From Zelopaecilomyces penicillatus (Eukaryota; Ascomycota; Sordariomycetes; Hypocreales; Pseudodiploosporaceae), in assembly GCA_005765155.1 (NCBI GenBank), contig VCCP01000006.1, forward strand, positions 2,182,501-2,246,500: a DNA stretch of 64,000 nucleotides. Direction: 5' to 3'. Of this stretch, positions 43,901 to 57,457 are shown piece by piece. Each line of letters starts with the position of its first letter. The stretch's first letter is position 1. The translations under genes and the position numbers were made by a program. The notes under the pieces were generated by a model. That model saw only the letters and a list, made by a program, of their open reading frames with translations. It had not been told where the DNA came from and did no database searches.

Positions 43901-45104
43901 TGCCCAGCCGCAGAATCCCTTCCGATCTCCCAATTACACTACCCGTTGTTGTGGCCTTTCTCTTAGATCACACCAGAATAAAAGTAGCCTGACTACCGCG
44001 GCACAGGACCACAGCGTAGGCAATTGAAGCTGGCAACTATTAAAGCTCTGCTGTCGTATTCATTTGTAGTCCAACCACCTGCCGACTTTTGTACGAAGTA
44101 CAGTAATTATCAATTACCACAAATTGCAGTGGTCTTTACTGTCTATGGGTTTCCAGTTCATGCAATGCCTCCTTCTCACAGTACGTACATCTTGGTATAT
44201 GGCGCTTCTTTTGCTCCAAGAGAATCCGAGGAGACCGTCAGCCCAGCAACGCCATACACAAGCGTTCTGTTCTACATTTAGCAGGTGGGCGAATGCTTAC
44301 CTTATTATGCCGCATCAAGGCATCCATCGTATTTTGCCACCCCCCCAAGAAAAGCCCCAAAACTTTGCGGCTCGCTGCCCTTTCTCTCGCAAGTTGCAGC
44401 TCCTCCCGGTTACGGGCTAGCACCATCTGCGCCCGCCCGTCCTGGGCAGCGCCCCCAACGGCATAACCAAGCCAGCCAGCACAGCCAAGCGCAGCAGCAT
44501 CGAAAACAGACAACAGACACAAATGACGAATTACTAGACCAAAAGTGCCAAGTTCCAGAACATGCCAAGGCCCCAGTGCTGTCCCGTTAGAGCCGCTTTG
44601 TGCCCTTTTCCCCAAAATGGCGACAGCTGGTCTTTTGGACGCGTAATTATCTTCATGTAAGCCTGTTTCTGACCTAGGTATACTTCATACCTCTCTCTCT
44701 CTCTCTCCTTCATTCCCTTTCTCCTCACCCTTACTTCTTCTTTTTATATTGGCATCCACCCCCAAAAGATATTCACCCGCAACGCAGAGATTGCCTAGCT
44801 ACAAGCCCCGGGCATATTGCAAGGTGTGTGTCGTCCACAGCAATAGTACAAGCCTCCCTTGCTGCATCACGCCTCACCCCAGCCACCCCACAGTATTATC
44901 TGTAATACACCACCACCAAAAGAGTCCAATCACCAAACGACGGCACCTTTTCAGCTCTCGTCTCACACAAAAAAACCCGACCCTTCAACATAAACGGAGA
45001 AACAAACTTCAACAACTTTTCTCTGTTCTCGTTGGCCACCAGATCGAAAACTTCTCAACACTGTGTCATCAATTCGTCAATTTACATCAAAAACCAACAA
45101 CATC
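40950..45104. other. Intergenic, 4.2 kb, with gene relics
   Basis: No complete gene. From about 42100 to 43900 the DNA is AT-rich. Two diverged copies of a short segment occur at 43265-43294 and 43637-43667; on the minus strand they read INATPLQYA and IDVASLQYA. A 61-codon frame at 42536-42721 (+) with YPWFGDGDGDICLLGLRP looks protein-like but unassigned. The last 500 bases (CT microsatellite near 44690-44710, C/A-rich sequence) are probably the promoter and 5' leader of the next gene. Confidence 0.45.
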
Positions 45105-45765
45105 ATGCTTCGCTCATCCATTGTCTCGCTCACCCTCCTCGTCAGCCTCGGCCTGGCTGACTCGCTGCCAAAGCGCCAGGAATCGTACGTGTTTTTTTCT
45201 TTCGCTTGTCCATGTCGTCGATAGGCACCTATCCGAGCATAGTACTAGATATATCTGCTAGTTTCATTCTTTACATTAAACTTCATGTTTATTAACGCTT
45301 GTATCCATTACCTATAGAGACACTCGTCTTTTTTCCCTGCCCGTTGAGCCACCTTATCTCAGCGATGATCCCGACCTGACCAGCATCCAACCGATTACCT
45401 TGTCTACTGTGGTCTCATCTGCGCCAGCCTCCGCCTCTACTGCTGTATCTACTGGGGATGACGATGTGACCATCATCACGGGCACACGCACACTCTCTTC
45501 CACCACTGTTGTGGAAACCGGCACCACCACTTCGTAAGTCTACCAAAAGAATCATGTGACACCACAAGAGCTTACATTCATCTCTCTCTGCCTAAGTAGT
45601 GATGCTTCAGGAGAGCCTACAGGTACATCATCAGGCGGAGTCACCGCTCCAGCATCAAGCAGCGCCTCTTCCTCATCCACCCCCAACGCGGCAGCTATGC
45701 CCACTGCACTTGCCAACGCTGCCGTTGGTGTCGTAGCCCTGGCAGGATTGGTGGTGGCTCTGTGA
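45105..45765 (+). CDS. Small Ser/Thr-rich secreted protein, probably GPI-anchored
   Basis: Exons 45105-45184, 45318-45533 and 45600-45765 give 153 aa. The N-terminus is a signal peptide (MLRSSIVSLTLLVSLGLADS) followed by a possible Kex2-type site (LPKRQES). The mature part is Ser/Thr/Val-rich (LSTVVSSAPASASTAVST; TIITGTRTLSSTTVVE), a likely O-glycosylated stalk. The end has small residues, then a hydrophobic tail (TALANAAVGVVALAGLVVAL) without following charge, as in GPI-anchored fungal wall proteins. The second intron ends in AAGTAG, so two acceptors three bases apart (45596 or 45599) both keep the frame and would differ by one Ser. There is no catalytic domain; a wall or surface role is inferred from composition only. 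Confidence 0.75.
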
Positions 45766-47249
45766 TTTTAATCAACGCCCATAAGCCGTATGCTTGCTTC
45801 AGAAATCACATAGAAAGAATGCACCAGATAGGTCAACAGAAACACAAAGCCTGAACATATAGGCCTGCACTACTAGCTACCCACTTACTGTACTTGAGTT
45901 TGGATGTCAGATAACCAGTCTCTCTGTGTTTGAGTGGACAAGAACACAAACTTAGGAGTAAATGAATCAATCATGTAACGGTAACTCGTCTGATTGAATG
46001 AGTAGATTGAACGAATCGGACCTCGCCTTCTGACTGGCGGACTTTTGATTAAATGATCCTAACCGTACAAGAAAAATAAAATAACGGTGCCGCAGCATCA
46101 TGGTACTGCGCTGTCTAGCATCAAATGAGAAGCGACCTGTCCCTGAAACTTCCTCGAAAATGCAAACCTAAAATCAAACATGCCTTTTATCGTTGCCAAT
46201 TAGCATCCATCTCCCGCAATCTGTGTCGCCAACTCTGCTTCAAATCCATGTTCCCCTTTTCCCAGATCCCCCCCTCCCCCCCAGATTTTTTCTTGTTATT
46301 TCACATTTTCTTCTTCTTCTCCTTTTGTCTCCCACCCCTTAATCTAGCAAAAAAAGAAACCGTGAATCACATCTGTTGTTTCCCTTTCTCATACCACCAT
46401 AACACTAGGCGACGGGTTTATCATGACCGAGGCCCTTCGAGATGGAAGGAAATCAGCCAGCCGGTGTTATGGGCAGCGTCCAGGCCCGAGCGCTAAAGAC
46501 ATATTTCCAACCTGAGTATGCCTGGTATAGCTTCTCTAGAATGTAAATGCTTTGCGGTTCTGCCAATTTGAACTCGATATCACACCTCGGATCGATTAGG
46601 AGCATGCAGATTCAGCCAAGGTTTTCCCATTTGTGTTTCATTTCCATGCATCAATTCCGAGCTCTTAGCCCCGGGCCAATTCAGACCCCATTCGCCTGAA
46701 GTCAAACCAAACCAAACCAAACCAACCGATATGAAAAAAACACCACCGTTGCGCCCTAAGCCCTAGTCTGGGATGAGCTCATTTCGAAGTTCATTTATCT
46801 CATTGTCTTCATGCCAGACTGCAAAAGTGCGAGGGCACTGCCTCATCTTGGACTGATGCATGCTAAAGTGTAGGCGAACCCTCCCAACATCACTTGCTGT
46901 CTGGTCAAATGCGCACTGCAAATAGGAAGCGCGCGGGAGGTGAACAAACTGTAGCAATTGCGTTGAAACCCTGAGCCAAGAAAATAGGCCGCAATTTGCT
47001 ACAACATCTTTCATGTTGCGTACATTGACGGACCAAGCCAAGGGCCTGCCTAGGCTGCGCTCTTGCAGGGAGCTGAATATCACGCACAACCACCTTAACT
47101 GGACCTGCCAAGAGTCGAGATGACATACTCGTCCTGGCTTAAGTATGTATGTAAGCCTAATTCATGAGAGGAGAATAACGCCGCGCTCGTGCTGCCCACC
47201 GACATGCCAAGATGAAGAAATCCGGCGAGACAGCTGAATGTTGTCTGGC
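45766..47249. other. Tail-to-tail intergenic region
   Basis: Lies between the surface-protein gene (+) and the La-motif gene (-). It has pyrimidine-rich stretches near 46260-46340 and an AACCAAACC-type run near 46705-46725. No gene is supported. Confidence 0.5.
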
Positions 47250-49666
47250 CTATGACTGGAATGATGCTTCGGCATGCACTCCGTTTGACAAAGGTATATT
47301 CTCAATGTGACCGTTGAGCTTCTGTGATGCTTGAACTGCCAGAGATTTCCCAGTCTCGCCCGCAGCTGACTTGAGTTGTTCGAATGAGCCCGGGCCGGCG
47401 GGAGAGAAATCAGGCACATTTGCGGACAACTGAGTTGCCATTCCATGCCCATTTGCGTAGGCATACCCATTCATACCATGGTTAATGGCAGTGTCGTCTG
47501 CCATCTGCTGGAAAGCAGCATCAACATGTTGAGGATAAGCTGGAGGTGATGCAACACCATAGACTCCGGGCGAGACGCCATTGAACTGAGGACCCATCTG
47601 GTACGATCGATTCTTATATGTCAAATGCACAGGGCCGTGATTTCGGGCAAACTCATCACGATCCTCCAGAGGCAAAACAAACTTCTCCCACCCATCCCTT
47701 CGTCGGACTCGTTCAATATCATCCTCGCCGACCACAAGATCGACTTCGACGGATCCTTCGCACACAGCTCGAACCATGCCACTATCTGCAGACAGCTCAC
47801 GTACGCGCTTGAAGGCAGCAATGAAGTGCAAGGGGACGAATCCTTGAGAATCCATCCGAGCCCGGAGGTACATATCTTTACAAAGATTCTCGATTGAAAA
47901 GTAATACTCAATCTGATTCTTCAGAACTGGCAAGACCATGTTGTCCCAGTAAGGGTGGGGTTGGAATGTTACGGCAGACAATGGTGCCATTGGGTATTCA
48001 TAAGGGCTGAACTGGGTTTGGACAGGAGGAACACGAGTTGCTCCGTTTGGCACAGACATGCGATGGAAGTTACCACCTGCATTCGCCCGGCCGCCTCGAC
48101 CACCTCTTTGAGCTGGCATATACATTTGGCCATGGTTGCCCTGCCTGGATTGAGCGCTATACGGACCTTGACCTCTCGAAGGCATGGAGCTACCAGTAGC
48201 AAAACCAGGCGCGCCATGTTGATGTTGAGCATGTGTGTTGGCAGCATGATGGCCACCACGGCCGCGGTACCCTCCACGAGACCTCTCGCCGCGAGCCTCA
48301 GGACGCTCTCGGGGAGTATGATTCTGCTCCTAAGAAATGATGTTAGTATGCTTTTTCTTGAGTCGGGGTTCAGCGCAAGTAAAATGTAACCTACTGAAGC
48401 ATTAGGTGTCGCTTCTTTCGCCTTGTCGGCACCATTGTGGCCGGAAGGCTTCTTTTGCTCTCGAGCAGTAGGTGTATCAGCTACTGTGCGCTTAGTGGAT
48501 GGCGGCAGTGACGTCGTCCGGACTGCCCCATTGACAATTTCACGAGGGCGTTCCCGAGATTCGGCCAATTTGTTCGCAGGCGCAGTCGTTGTAGGCTTGT
48601 CGCCAGTGCTAGCAACCCCGGTTGCCTTTGTAGTGTTGGCTCCTCTGGCACCGCCCCTGGGTTTGGAGCTGCGCATTTGAGGGAGCTGAGTTTCAAAATT
48701 TACAGTGGGCACGTAGTCATATGCAACCCACTTCTCCTTTGATCGAGGTTTGGATTGGTTAGCATCTTCCTGAGCATCCTTATCCGAACGGTCAGCCTTG
48801 TCTGTAGGCTTCTTCTTCTCTTCTTTGATGGCGGTTTCAGGAGTAGGCCAGGAAGCAGCATCTGTCACAGCAGGAGGAGCCTCAGTCTTGCCATCCCTTG
48901 CTTCCTTCTCTGCTAACCTTGCGCCACGGCTGGCGTTCCTCTCGGGTCGAGAAGCGTCGCCTGCTTTCCGATGAGGTTTAACACCGTTGGCCGAGGACTC
49001 TCGCGAAGGCACAGCAACTGAAATATCTTCGACAGACTTAGCAGCAGAACCAGCGCTTTGCGCATTGCTGGAGTCCTCTGCGGAGTCTGTTGAAGGATTC
49101 TTGACCTTGGCTTGTTGGGCTTCTATCCGTTGCTGCCAGATATTGACGGATGGGATGGGGGCTTCCGATAGTTCAATCTTAGGAGGTTCTGGCTCAGCTT
49201 CCTGCTCTTTATCCGCTGCGGGCTGTTCGCTCGGAGTCTTCTCTGAAGACTTGGTTTTCTTGTTTTTCCGAGTTCTCCTCGTGTCATGTTCATCTACTGA
49301 TCGTGTCGTCATGCTTGAAGATCTCGTGCCCTTGTCGTTACGTCGCCATGGGCGATCCAGTCGGCTGGCATCCTCCTCCTTTGTAGATTCGGAGCGCCTG
49401 TCCTGGGTGGGCTCTGATGAAGTTCCAGCCTCAGATCCGAGATTGCTGGCAACTTCTTGTTTCTCAGCTTGAATAACAGGGGCATCAACGCCTTGGTCGC
49501 TCTCTGTGGACTCAGTCGAGTTCTCATCGGGGGCGACTTCCTTGGGCACAGACGCGGTCGCCTGCGATTCTTGAGACTGAGGAGGTGAATTGGTTGAGGT
49601 GATAGGTGCTACGGCACCCTGCCCTTTGGCAGCCTGTGCGTAGGAAAACGCTGATGCAGTAGCCAT
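47250..49666 (-). CDS. La-motif RNA-binding protein (LARP1/Sro9-like)
   Basis: Predicted cytoplasmic RNA-binding protein that associates with mRNAs and ribosomes and modulates translation. Exons 48395-49666 and 47250-48329 join at a 65-nt intron (48330-48394) into 783 aa. The first 424 residues are disordered, rich in Glu, Lys, Ser and Pro, and start with the conserved-looking MATASAFSYAQAAKGQ. After the intron comes an RGG-rich stretch (GYRGRGG, RGGRGGRANAGG). Then comes the La-type winged helix at about residues 550-635: YWDNMVLPVLKNQIEYYFS, NLCKDMYLRARMDSQGFVPL and FIAAFKRVREL. No RRM follows, as in LARP1/Sro9. A further in-frame ATG at 49699 would add 11 residues. I prefer 49666 because the FSYAQAAKG start recurs in the family. 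Confidence 0.9.
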
Positions 49667-52600
49667 TTCAGTTGAATGGACTGCAGCTTCTGAAAGCATG
49701 TCAAATCTGACCACTAGACCGTAGTGACCGTAACACGACAGGGTCGAAAGTTCTGGACGTAAACCGGAATTCGCGCTCAGTCGAGGTGGTCGTGTCTCCG
49801 GAAAGATGACGGGGTCTTAGGAGCGTTTGTTTGCTCTCAACCTTTCCAAGACGAGGTATTGTGTGCTTGGTAATCAGGGCAAGAGGAGAGGAAACGGGGA
49901 ATATTCGCGCGTTGTTTATTTTTGCCGGCTCGGTCGATTTCTCGGAATGTCGGCGGCCTTGGGACGGTCGTCTCTCAAAGTCCAGGGCAGGATTCGAGAT
50001 CACGTCGGTAGTGGCAAAGGTAAAACTGAGGTAAAATGTCGACTGCGACAGCCGTGCGGCAAAGTGAGTCTCAGACCAGCCAAAATTGACGACAGGGCGG
50101 ATGGTGTAGGTGGCAGTCCGTAGGATGTAGAACCAGGCCGACAGGCGAACGAGTCAGCAAAGGGATGGGGGGGTATTTTATGAGTGCTGTTGCCGGGTGG
50201 CACGCAAGCGATTGAAAGGAAAACCAGCTGCGCTCCTCGGCAGTTTGAAGCGCAGCCCGGAGATAGGGTGATAACACAACGCAGGTGCCGCGGCAATTCT
50301 GAGGAATTGGCTGGGTAAAGTTGTGGTTGACGATGGGGAGGGCTCACAAAGAAAACGAAAGAAGGTTGGCCTATTTTTGCGTTGTGTGAATAATAAATTT
50401 TTTTGGGTTTCCCCTCTCCTCAGAAGGTAAGGCGCCTGCTTGGGGCGGGTGGGATCCAGCAAGCGGAGCGGATAGCGGCTGGCAGATGGCTAATGGCGGT
50501 CCCAGCAACCAAAGGCCACTAGATTTACAGTGAGAAGTTGGTGTTTGTAAGTGTGCAGTAGGTACGTAGGTAGTAGGTACTATGTTGGCAATGGCTAACG
50601 AACACCACAAGTCGTGCAACTACGTAATAATGTCAAGCCGACGTTTCGTTTGCGCCTTAATTACCAAGCGGTTCAATTGGGGCTCACAGGCAAGTCAGAC
50701 TGCGAGGAAGGAGAAGCAAAAAAAGGAGAACAAAGAAAAGAAGCTAATAGGGAATTTGACACTCCGTGAAATAGACCCAGGCAAAAATAGAAACTTGGGG
50801 GACTGGAATCCAACAAATGGCAACCAGAAATGAATGCAGCGTCGCAAACCTGCACGACACACCAGTCGAGGCCGTTTTCGCTTCGCTCGCACGAGGGCAA
50901 ATTTACCGAATGCCCGTAGCCCACCGGAAACCCGTCATGGAAGGGTGGGGCTCGTTCTGGGGATCTGCGCGAATAAGCCGAAAGTCGGGTCAAGTCGGTC
51001 GTTGGCGCTGCTGTTTGGACGAAGTACCTCACTGTCAATTTTCTGCAGGAAGTATTAATACAAGGTTTGCTACGGCGGGTAGAACGTCTATATAAGGTAG
51101 CGGGTCCAAACATGACCCTATGTCAGGATAAACTACCTACCTACCTCCCTACCCATCATCAGCCTCGTTGGAACAGGCACTTATCCACAGCCCATGCTAA
51201 AGTTGTTATCCTAACCTTCTAGGCTGCTCTGTTGCTAATTCTAATGCTAGGCATCAGTGACGCACTGCAGTTGAGCGGACACCTACATGTAAGAAATTTA
51301 CGTTGGTGTTATGAGTAGCGCTTTACACTGAGCTAGGTATGTCAGTGAGGAGAGTAATACAGGAAGGTGCCTGGCATGTTCTTACCTATCCAGAATCTGG
51401 CCGCCCTATAAAACCTCAGTGTTACAAAACAGCCCACTAGAGCATGGGCCACACAAAGTTAAGACGGTACTAACTAACCTTGAGTACTTCTATTGCAATA
51501 CAATTTCCCACGTTTGGGTGACTAAAGAGATGGAATGAATTTCAAGTACGTAACCCTGGCACACAATCATTGGTATATCTGGAAAAGTTTCCGATTATAA
51601 GTACCTAGTCATCTAGCAAAATAACATGCATCTAGCAACTGATGATACCTTGGTAGGTACCTTCATGGCAGCACGAGTAAGCATTCTCCTCGCAGCTTGG
51701 GTTATTAAATCAGCATGCAGGCGCTCTTTGAAGAGACCCCGCCTGTATTGACCTCCTCCTACCTGTTAGTCGCAATTGAGATACTACCTAGGTAGATAGT
51801 ACTGACAAGCAAACCTGGCCTCTGCATAGCGAACTTCTAGGCAACGAGGTTCAAATCAAGGCGGCCACTGCCTACCTAACCAGGTACCTAGTCCAAAAAT
51901 ACTGCACAGAACAAGATAATGGCTGTTCAAAGCACGAAGCTGCCAGGATTTACAAAATAGAGTAGAGCAAAGCCTTGGTGTCAAATGCTGAGCCACCAAG
52001 TGGATTCGTAGTGTGCATACAGTTCCTAATCGCCACCGATTCTACTTTGTAGACTAGCAACTTCAAGAACCTGTGAGTATTCTACCCAGGGTGGGTAAAG
52101 AGAAAATGATATCGGATAACTGTGTTCTTTGACTAGTGGGCCCATGTTTAGACAAATCTGAATATGTCAAGATTGTGGGCAAAGTAAAATCATCGACTTG
52201 CTCAAGCAGGGCCAATCCACATTTTTTCTTCACTGTTGTAATTGCGTGTTATGTACACAGCCTCGTGGCATGCATCATCCACAAGGGGCTTCCAGTTCAA
52301 TACTTGTTTCCTTGGTTTGTGTAATAGCTGTATGTATATTTGACGTGCGCTTATCTCGCTTACTGTATGCGCAAAATATGCAAACCGTGCAGAAGGCTTG
52401 CCGCCTAGCAGCCCCACGAGCATTTGTATCGTCTTGAGATTCGTTAGCACCATCAGCTCACATCGTCCCAGGGCGGGTCAGGCGGTTGGTGTCACGCGGA
52501 CACTAACCAGCTTTCAACGGAGGGGGGGGGGGTTTGTTGTTGGATCGAAAACTCCCCCACCAGGAGCCGATCAGAGCGTATTTGGTTATTAACACTGAAT

Positions 52601-52942
52601 GGAACGAATATGGGGTATAACCATGCTGCACAAGTTGTTTAGGGCACTGAGTGCTGCACTTCACAAGACAGGCAGAAACCACAAGAAAAACATGACAAAC
52701 TTGTAGTCTAACATCTCAGGCTATTTTTAGATCCCCAATCTCAACCCACGCTTTTGCAGTTAAACCAATGCTTGCTATCATAACTGTTGACAGCGGCCTC
52801 CGGAATTTTCGGGGACTGCTCCTTAATATTCCAAACAAGTGCCGCCACGAGAATAAGTCTCTGGGCAAATATACAGTTCTTATTCATACAGGGTGCAAAG
52901 ACAAAAACCAGAACCTATCATGATGGCGCTGTTGACCGATCC
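49667..52942. other. Intergenic, 3.3 kb, no gene seen
   Basis: The first 500 bases are the promoter and leader of the La-motif gene. The remainder has no coherent gene. It carries scattered tacctacc/ggtaggta motifs (for example 51130-51155 and 51785-51800) and an 11-G run near 52522-52532. Confidence 0.5.
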
Positions 52943-54060
52943 TCAGCCTGACATCCAGGAAGTAGCCTGCCTGGCTCCAAACGTGGTAGCTATACGCAAA
53001 CCAGCAGCGCCCATGGGAAAATAGCTGACGAGATACCACAGTAAACAAGCGAGTTGGAAAACCGCAGAAATGAGGGTCAAAATGGTGCTTTGAAGCTATG
53101 AGAGTATTAAATGATATGTACTTAGAAGTGATTGGTATTGCTTTGAACGTACCTTGATAGCAAATACGAGCGTGAGGATAATGGAGCCGAAGTAAGCAGC
53201 GGTGAAGGGCAAGCGAGGAGTAGAGAGTAAATGATAGACGTAGTTCATTGGGCCCATAACGGCAGCGAAAGATGCCAAGAACAGGGCCGATCCGACAGAC
53301 CACCTACGGAATATCAGCTCCGGACATGCCAAACTCATAATATCATCCCATGTATATAAAGATGTGCTCAACAAACACGATGCGGCATCTCCTAATAGCG
53401 GTTAACCATGACACACATGGCACTAGCCGATATGTGCCGAGTCGAGGCGGTCTGGAGAGCAAAGACGGGGTAAGGGCGAGGGAGGAGGTGGTGGTGGTAA
53501 TGCTGGTGGAGGACAGGCCCATGAGATAGAACAGTGTGGGATATCATCGAAACAAACTACGTCATCAACTTACAGAAGAACAAACTTGCGAGGCCGCAAT
53601 GATAATACGGGAAACATGGCGAAGCAAATGACGAAGCAGGCTAGGGCGCCTAGGTTGCAGGCCCCAAAGATCAATAGGCGGTCCCATCGACTTACTACAC
53701 CACAAGTTAGTCAATACCACCCCACGAGGCGCAAGATGCGCATCACATGCAGAATCTAAGGCATGGCCAAGGTGTTATGCACATGTCCCGCTGCAGGGGT
53801 GCTGCGAAAGAATGTGCCCTATGCCATCAGGTTGACTCACGAACGAACCATGCCTCTTCCTCTTCACGGCGAGTGGGCGCCGGCAGAGGAGCACCAGGAC
53901 CATCAGAGGTAGGAAGCGCCACATATCCACGGTTCTGGAACGGATTCAGACTCTGAATAGATGCCAGGAGACCCGATGGCTGAGCTGTGGTCGCAGGCAG
54001 GTTATCGCGTCCACCCCAGCCCAACGAATTCATCGATTCTCGAAAGCTAGATGAAGCCAT
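52943..54060 (-). CDS. SFT2: SFT2-type Golgi vesicle transport protein
   Basis: Four-TM protein of Golgi and endosomal membranes, implicated in fusion of endosome-derived vesicles with the late Golgi. Exons on the minus strand are 54060-53841, 53694-53574, 53303-53153 and 53095-52943, together 214 aa, the same size class as yeast Sft2. The N-terminal cytosolic part contains SLNPFQNRGYVALPTSD and PTRREEEEAWFVLSRWDRL. TM segments lie at about 79-100, 111-130, 147-163 and 168-190. Family landmarks are FGACNLGALACFVICFAMFP, LRPRKFVLLWSVGSALFL, GPMNYVYHLLSTPRLPFTAA and WYLVSYFPMGAAGLR. Exon 2 begins at TAAGTCG after a TAG acceptor, chosen because it restores LSRWD. The 270-nt second intron is the longest here. 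Confidence 0.93.
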
Positions 54061-57000
54061 GTTGACGAAATTGTGCGCGGAGTTTGGTATTTTATGCGCA
54101 CGAAAGGGCGATGTGTAGGGAGGTATATGGACGAGTACCAAGAACTCTCAGAGGTTGATAGCTATTCTCCACTCTAAATATGGTCAGTCAGCGGGCATGA
54201 TATATGGGCGCAAGGTGGCTTGCCAGAAGAGAACGAAGTGGGAGGCTAGGGGGAAATGGACAGAGGAGGCCTACCAGGCTGCCGTTGCTCGCCACAGGCA
54301 GATGCAGGCAGCGGCCGCGTCGGGCGTTGGAGCGACCGACCGCGCGTACCGCCAAGGGAAAGGGAAAGGGCGAGGAGAGAGGAACTCGAAAACAAGAAGC
54401 CAGATGGGAATCTGGCGCGCCGGGACGAGTCGTCGATATGGAGGCTTGCGAGGTGAGGATGGATTCTGAGGGTGTGGGATGGAAGTCGATACGGGCGTTG
54501 GAGCCTCTGGAAGGGGGGCCACATGATTGGCAGTTCTGGAGTTAGTGCTACCCCAGTGCTACCCAGTGTGGCAGCAATAGGCCACAGATCAAGGCCAAAG
54601 GTGAGAGGATACCCCACATTTGCGGTTGCTATGGGTTGGTAGTCCATGGCAGTTGGGCTCTTCACCGTTGACGCGTTGAGGCTTTGGGCCGGGAACGTCA
54701 TGCAATGCAAGCACGGCTTTACATATCCTGGGGAACGGGAGATGCGCATCGTCGATGCGGAAGTGCGGGAGACAGACATGGATGGTGAGGGGGCAGCGTA
54801 GCCAACGAGAACGTCTCGAGTGAGGCAAGTCTGTCTGGATGCAGCATCACCGGTCCGGACCTCGTCCGCTTGCACCACATTAAGGTACCTATGTATGGTA
54901 TATTGCAATATCTAGTAGTAGTAGTAGTAGTAGTATGTAAGAAGCATATACGCATCAGATGAGTGCACCCTCATTTATCTTTGTCAAGTAACCCTCTACG
55001 TTTGTGGGGACCTCGAAGTACCGAGTTGCAACACAATCGTAGCAAAGGCGGACGTGTTACCTATTGAGCAACCGGCGTAATAATTATCGTGTTGCTCCTA
55101 GGAAATCCCTACCAACAGCAGCCGCCTCGCTTGAGTTAGCTGCCTTCGCAGATACCGGTGTTCCTAAACTCTGTGCCTCATACATGCTGCAGTCTGCGTT
55201 GCAGTGCAGACCAATCTAGATCGGATTTGCTTGGGTTAGCATGATACCCTTGCCATGACCACATGCTGCCTACTTAGCTCCCGTACTGGTCTAACGACTC
55301 TGGTTTGCTCCTTGCCAAGCCACTCCAGGGCGAGGCCATATTCCCATAGGCTGAAGTGGGACAGACTTGTGTGGCTATATTGCGCCCTGGAGAGCAAGAC
55401 GGGGAAGAAAGACAAGGCGGAGAAGAGAATGCAAGGACCCGAAGTTCTAAAACAAGTGCGGGGGACGGAAGAGAAACAGTCTCGGTGCATCATTGTCGCA
55501 TCATCGTCGCTGATAGAGAGGCTGACCTTGATAAGCGGGTGCCTTACATGACCGCGTGGTCATGGCTTTGGAGAAGCGCAAGGATGGACCAGCTACACAT
55601 GACCCAGGTGAGCAGCGGCGATGCGATGATGCTCAGCATCGAGCAGCGCAGAAACGACGGCGAAGATGGGCATGGTGTCTTAAATGTCGAGTCACGTTCG
55701 GCCTCGAGACCCCCCCTCTACAACAACATTGGTGTGGTTGTTGAGCGTGTAGTGGAGTTGTAGTGGACTTGTAGTATACGTTTGGCGGACTGTGGTGGAC
55801 ACCACTTCGCGACGCCATCCTCGTCTTCTGACTTGCATGGCGATGATGGCTCGTACTGACGGCCTCAGTATTTTTAGCCGCCTGCATCAGGTATAAAATG
55901 CGTCCCCCGGGTACCTTGCTTCTGGGCTTGCGAAGAAACGGATTTGAGATGAACGATCTACATCACGACACGACGGAAACCAAAGCGCAAGACAAAGCAA
56001 ACACAACACAACAATACCTGGTCAACCAAACTGCGACTACGAACGGCACCTTATCAGCAATATACCTACTCTTATCTACTCCCGCGACGCTACTGAAGGC
56101 AATCCGCCCGCCCTGCGAGAGCCGGCGCACGCAAAAGTGTAACAAAGGCCAAGTAATTAAAGAGGTGGGCACGCCTGGAGGGCTACACATTCTCCCTTAT
56201 CGTAACCCTGGGGCTTATCGAAGACAACCTAGTGCTTCGCCCCAGCTTTATTGTTGGTTTCGTCTTTGCCTACCAGGCAAACTTTATACGGACCGCGAAC
56301 GACGGGAATAAATCGACAATAGCCAACAACGCCTGCGTGCAAACAGCCTGGAAACTATAAAGCCGGTCTTGAGGAAGCAACAGTCTGGACAGGCCCGGCA
56401 GAACCGCAAGAAGCGCGCGCCCAGGAAACGAGTACGAAAAAGACTACCCATCTGGGGATATCCTGACACAGAAGCTGAGTGACCTATCACCTAGCTCGCA
56501 CCACCATCAACAGCCACCACCGCCCACTACGACTTACCGATACCACCGCCTATTACCACTTTGCCCTTCAACACCGCTAGTCCTCCCGGATCCCCTTCAG
56601 CCCGCCTGGAGACATCACCAAACCCCGCAGCAGCTGTGGAATCGCACCATCGCAAGATAAGAAAAGACGGTGCCAAGCAGCATCGCGAAAGGTAGAATCT
56701 CTGCTTGTGTGTCTCTAGGACTGTTGTGAGAGTTCGGGCAGGAGTCAGCATTCAAGTCTGCTGCGACTCTGCACATCATCCACGCCGCCATACATCTGTC
56801 TCCGCCTCCACCTGCACCACCACTTTCGAACCATACCTCACCACACCTCACCCACGGCCCTTGCGTCCCACACACTCCCACAAGCACCACGGACGTCAGC
56901 TTCATCGTCTTAGACTACAGGTCCAATAACTAGTGCCCGCACCCCAGCCTCACCGACGCCCTGGCCTGCCCACCACTCCAGCCGCCATCTCTACTGTCGA

Positions 57001-57130
57001 CTGTCATCCTCCAAAGGCAAGGCTGCGGACGCATCGCCTCCCTGCATTATACAGACTATAAAGAGAAGCGTGCAGCCTCCAACCAGCAGCTCCGAAGGCA
57101 ACCCGTATTCCCGTCCTCCTGCTCCTTCTG

Positions 57131-57219
57131 GTGAGTGTCCCATCTCCTGTTTCCCGTCTTCCCGTCTCTCTCCCTTGACGTTGGCTGCGACACCGCTCAA
57201 CGTCCATGCCCACCCCCAG
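57131..57219 (+). other. Probable 5'UTR intron 1 of bHLH gene
   Basis: Donor GTGAGT at 57131, branch-like GCTCAAC near 57196, and a pyrimidine-rich stretch ending in CCCCCAG at 57219. 89 nt. Confidence 0.45.
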
Positions 57220-57319
57220 AGCGCCGATCGCTCGCTTCCCCCTCCCACGCAGTCCTACCCAGCGTGCCCTCAGACTCTTGGCTTTCGGACCGCCGGACGA
57301 CTAACAGAAATACATTAGG

Positions 57320-57457
57320 ATGAACGTTGCGTCTTGCGTAGCAGCGCACACCACACCATCCTCATTTTGCGAGCTGCGAGCGAGTGCGTTTAAACTACCA
57401 AAATCGTCCGTTTGCACATCCATCCAACTGGTGTTCGGCGCATTCCCCACCCACTAG
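57320..57457 (+). other. Upstream ORF in bHLH leader
   Basis: An ATG at 57320 opens a 45-residue frame (starting MNVASCVAAHTTPSSF) that ends at TAG 57455-57457. If the leader is transcribed from here, it could lower translation of the main ORF. Confidence 0.3.

Noticed and set aside
44238..44615. 125-codon open frame on the minus strand
   Set aside because: The apparent start is TTG and the sequence lies in the promoter region of the surface-protein gene.
54246..54908. 220-codon open frame on the minus strand
   Set aside because: It starts at a TTG, has no domain and a biased Pro/Ser/Arg composition. It lies in the GC-rich upstream region of SFT2.
55898..56311. 137-codon open frame on the plus strand
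   Set aside because: No recognisable domain and no flanking exons; it lies in the long region upstream of the bHLH gene.
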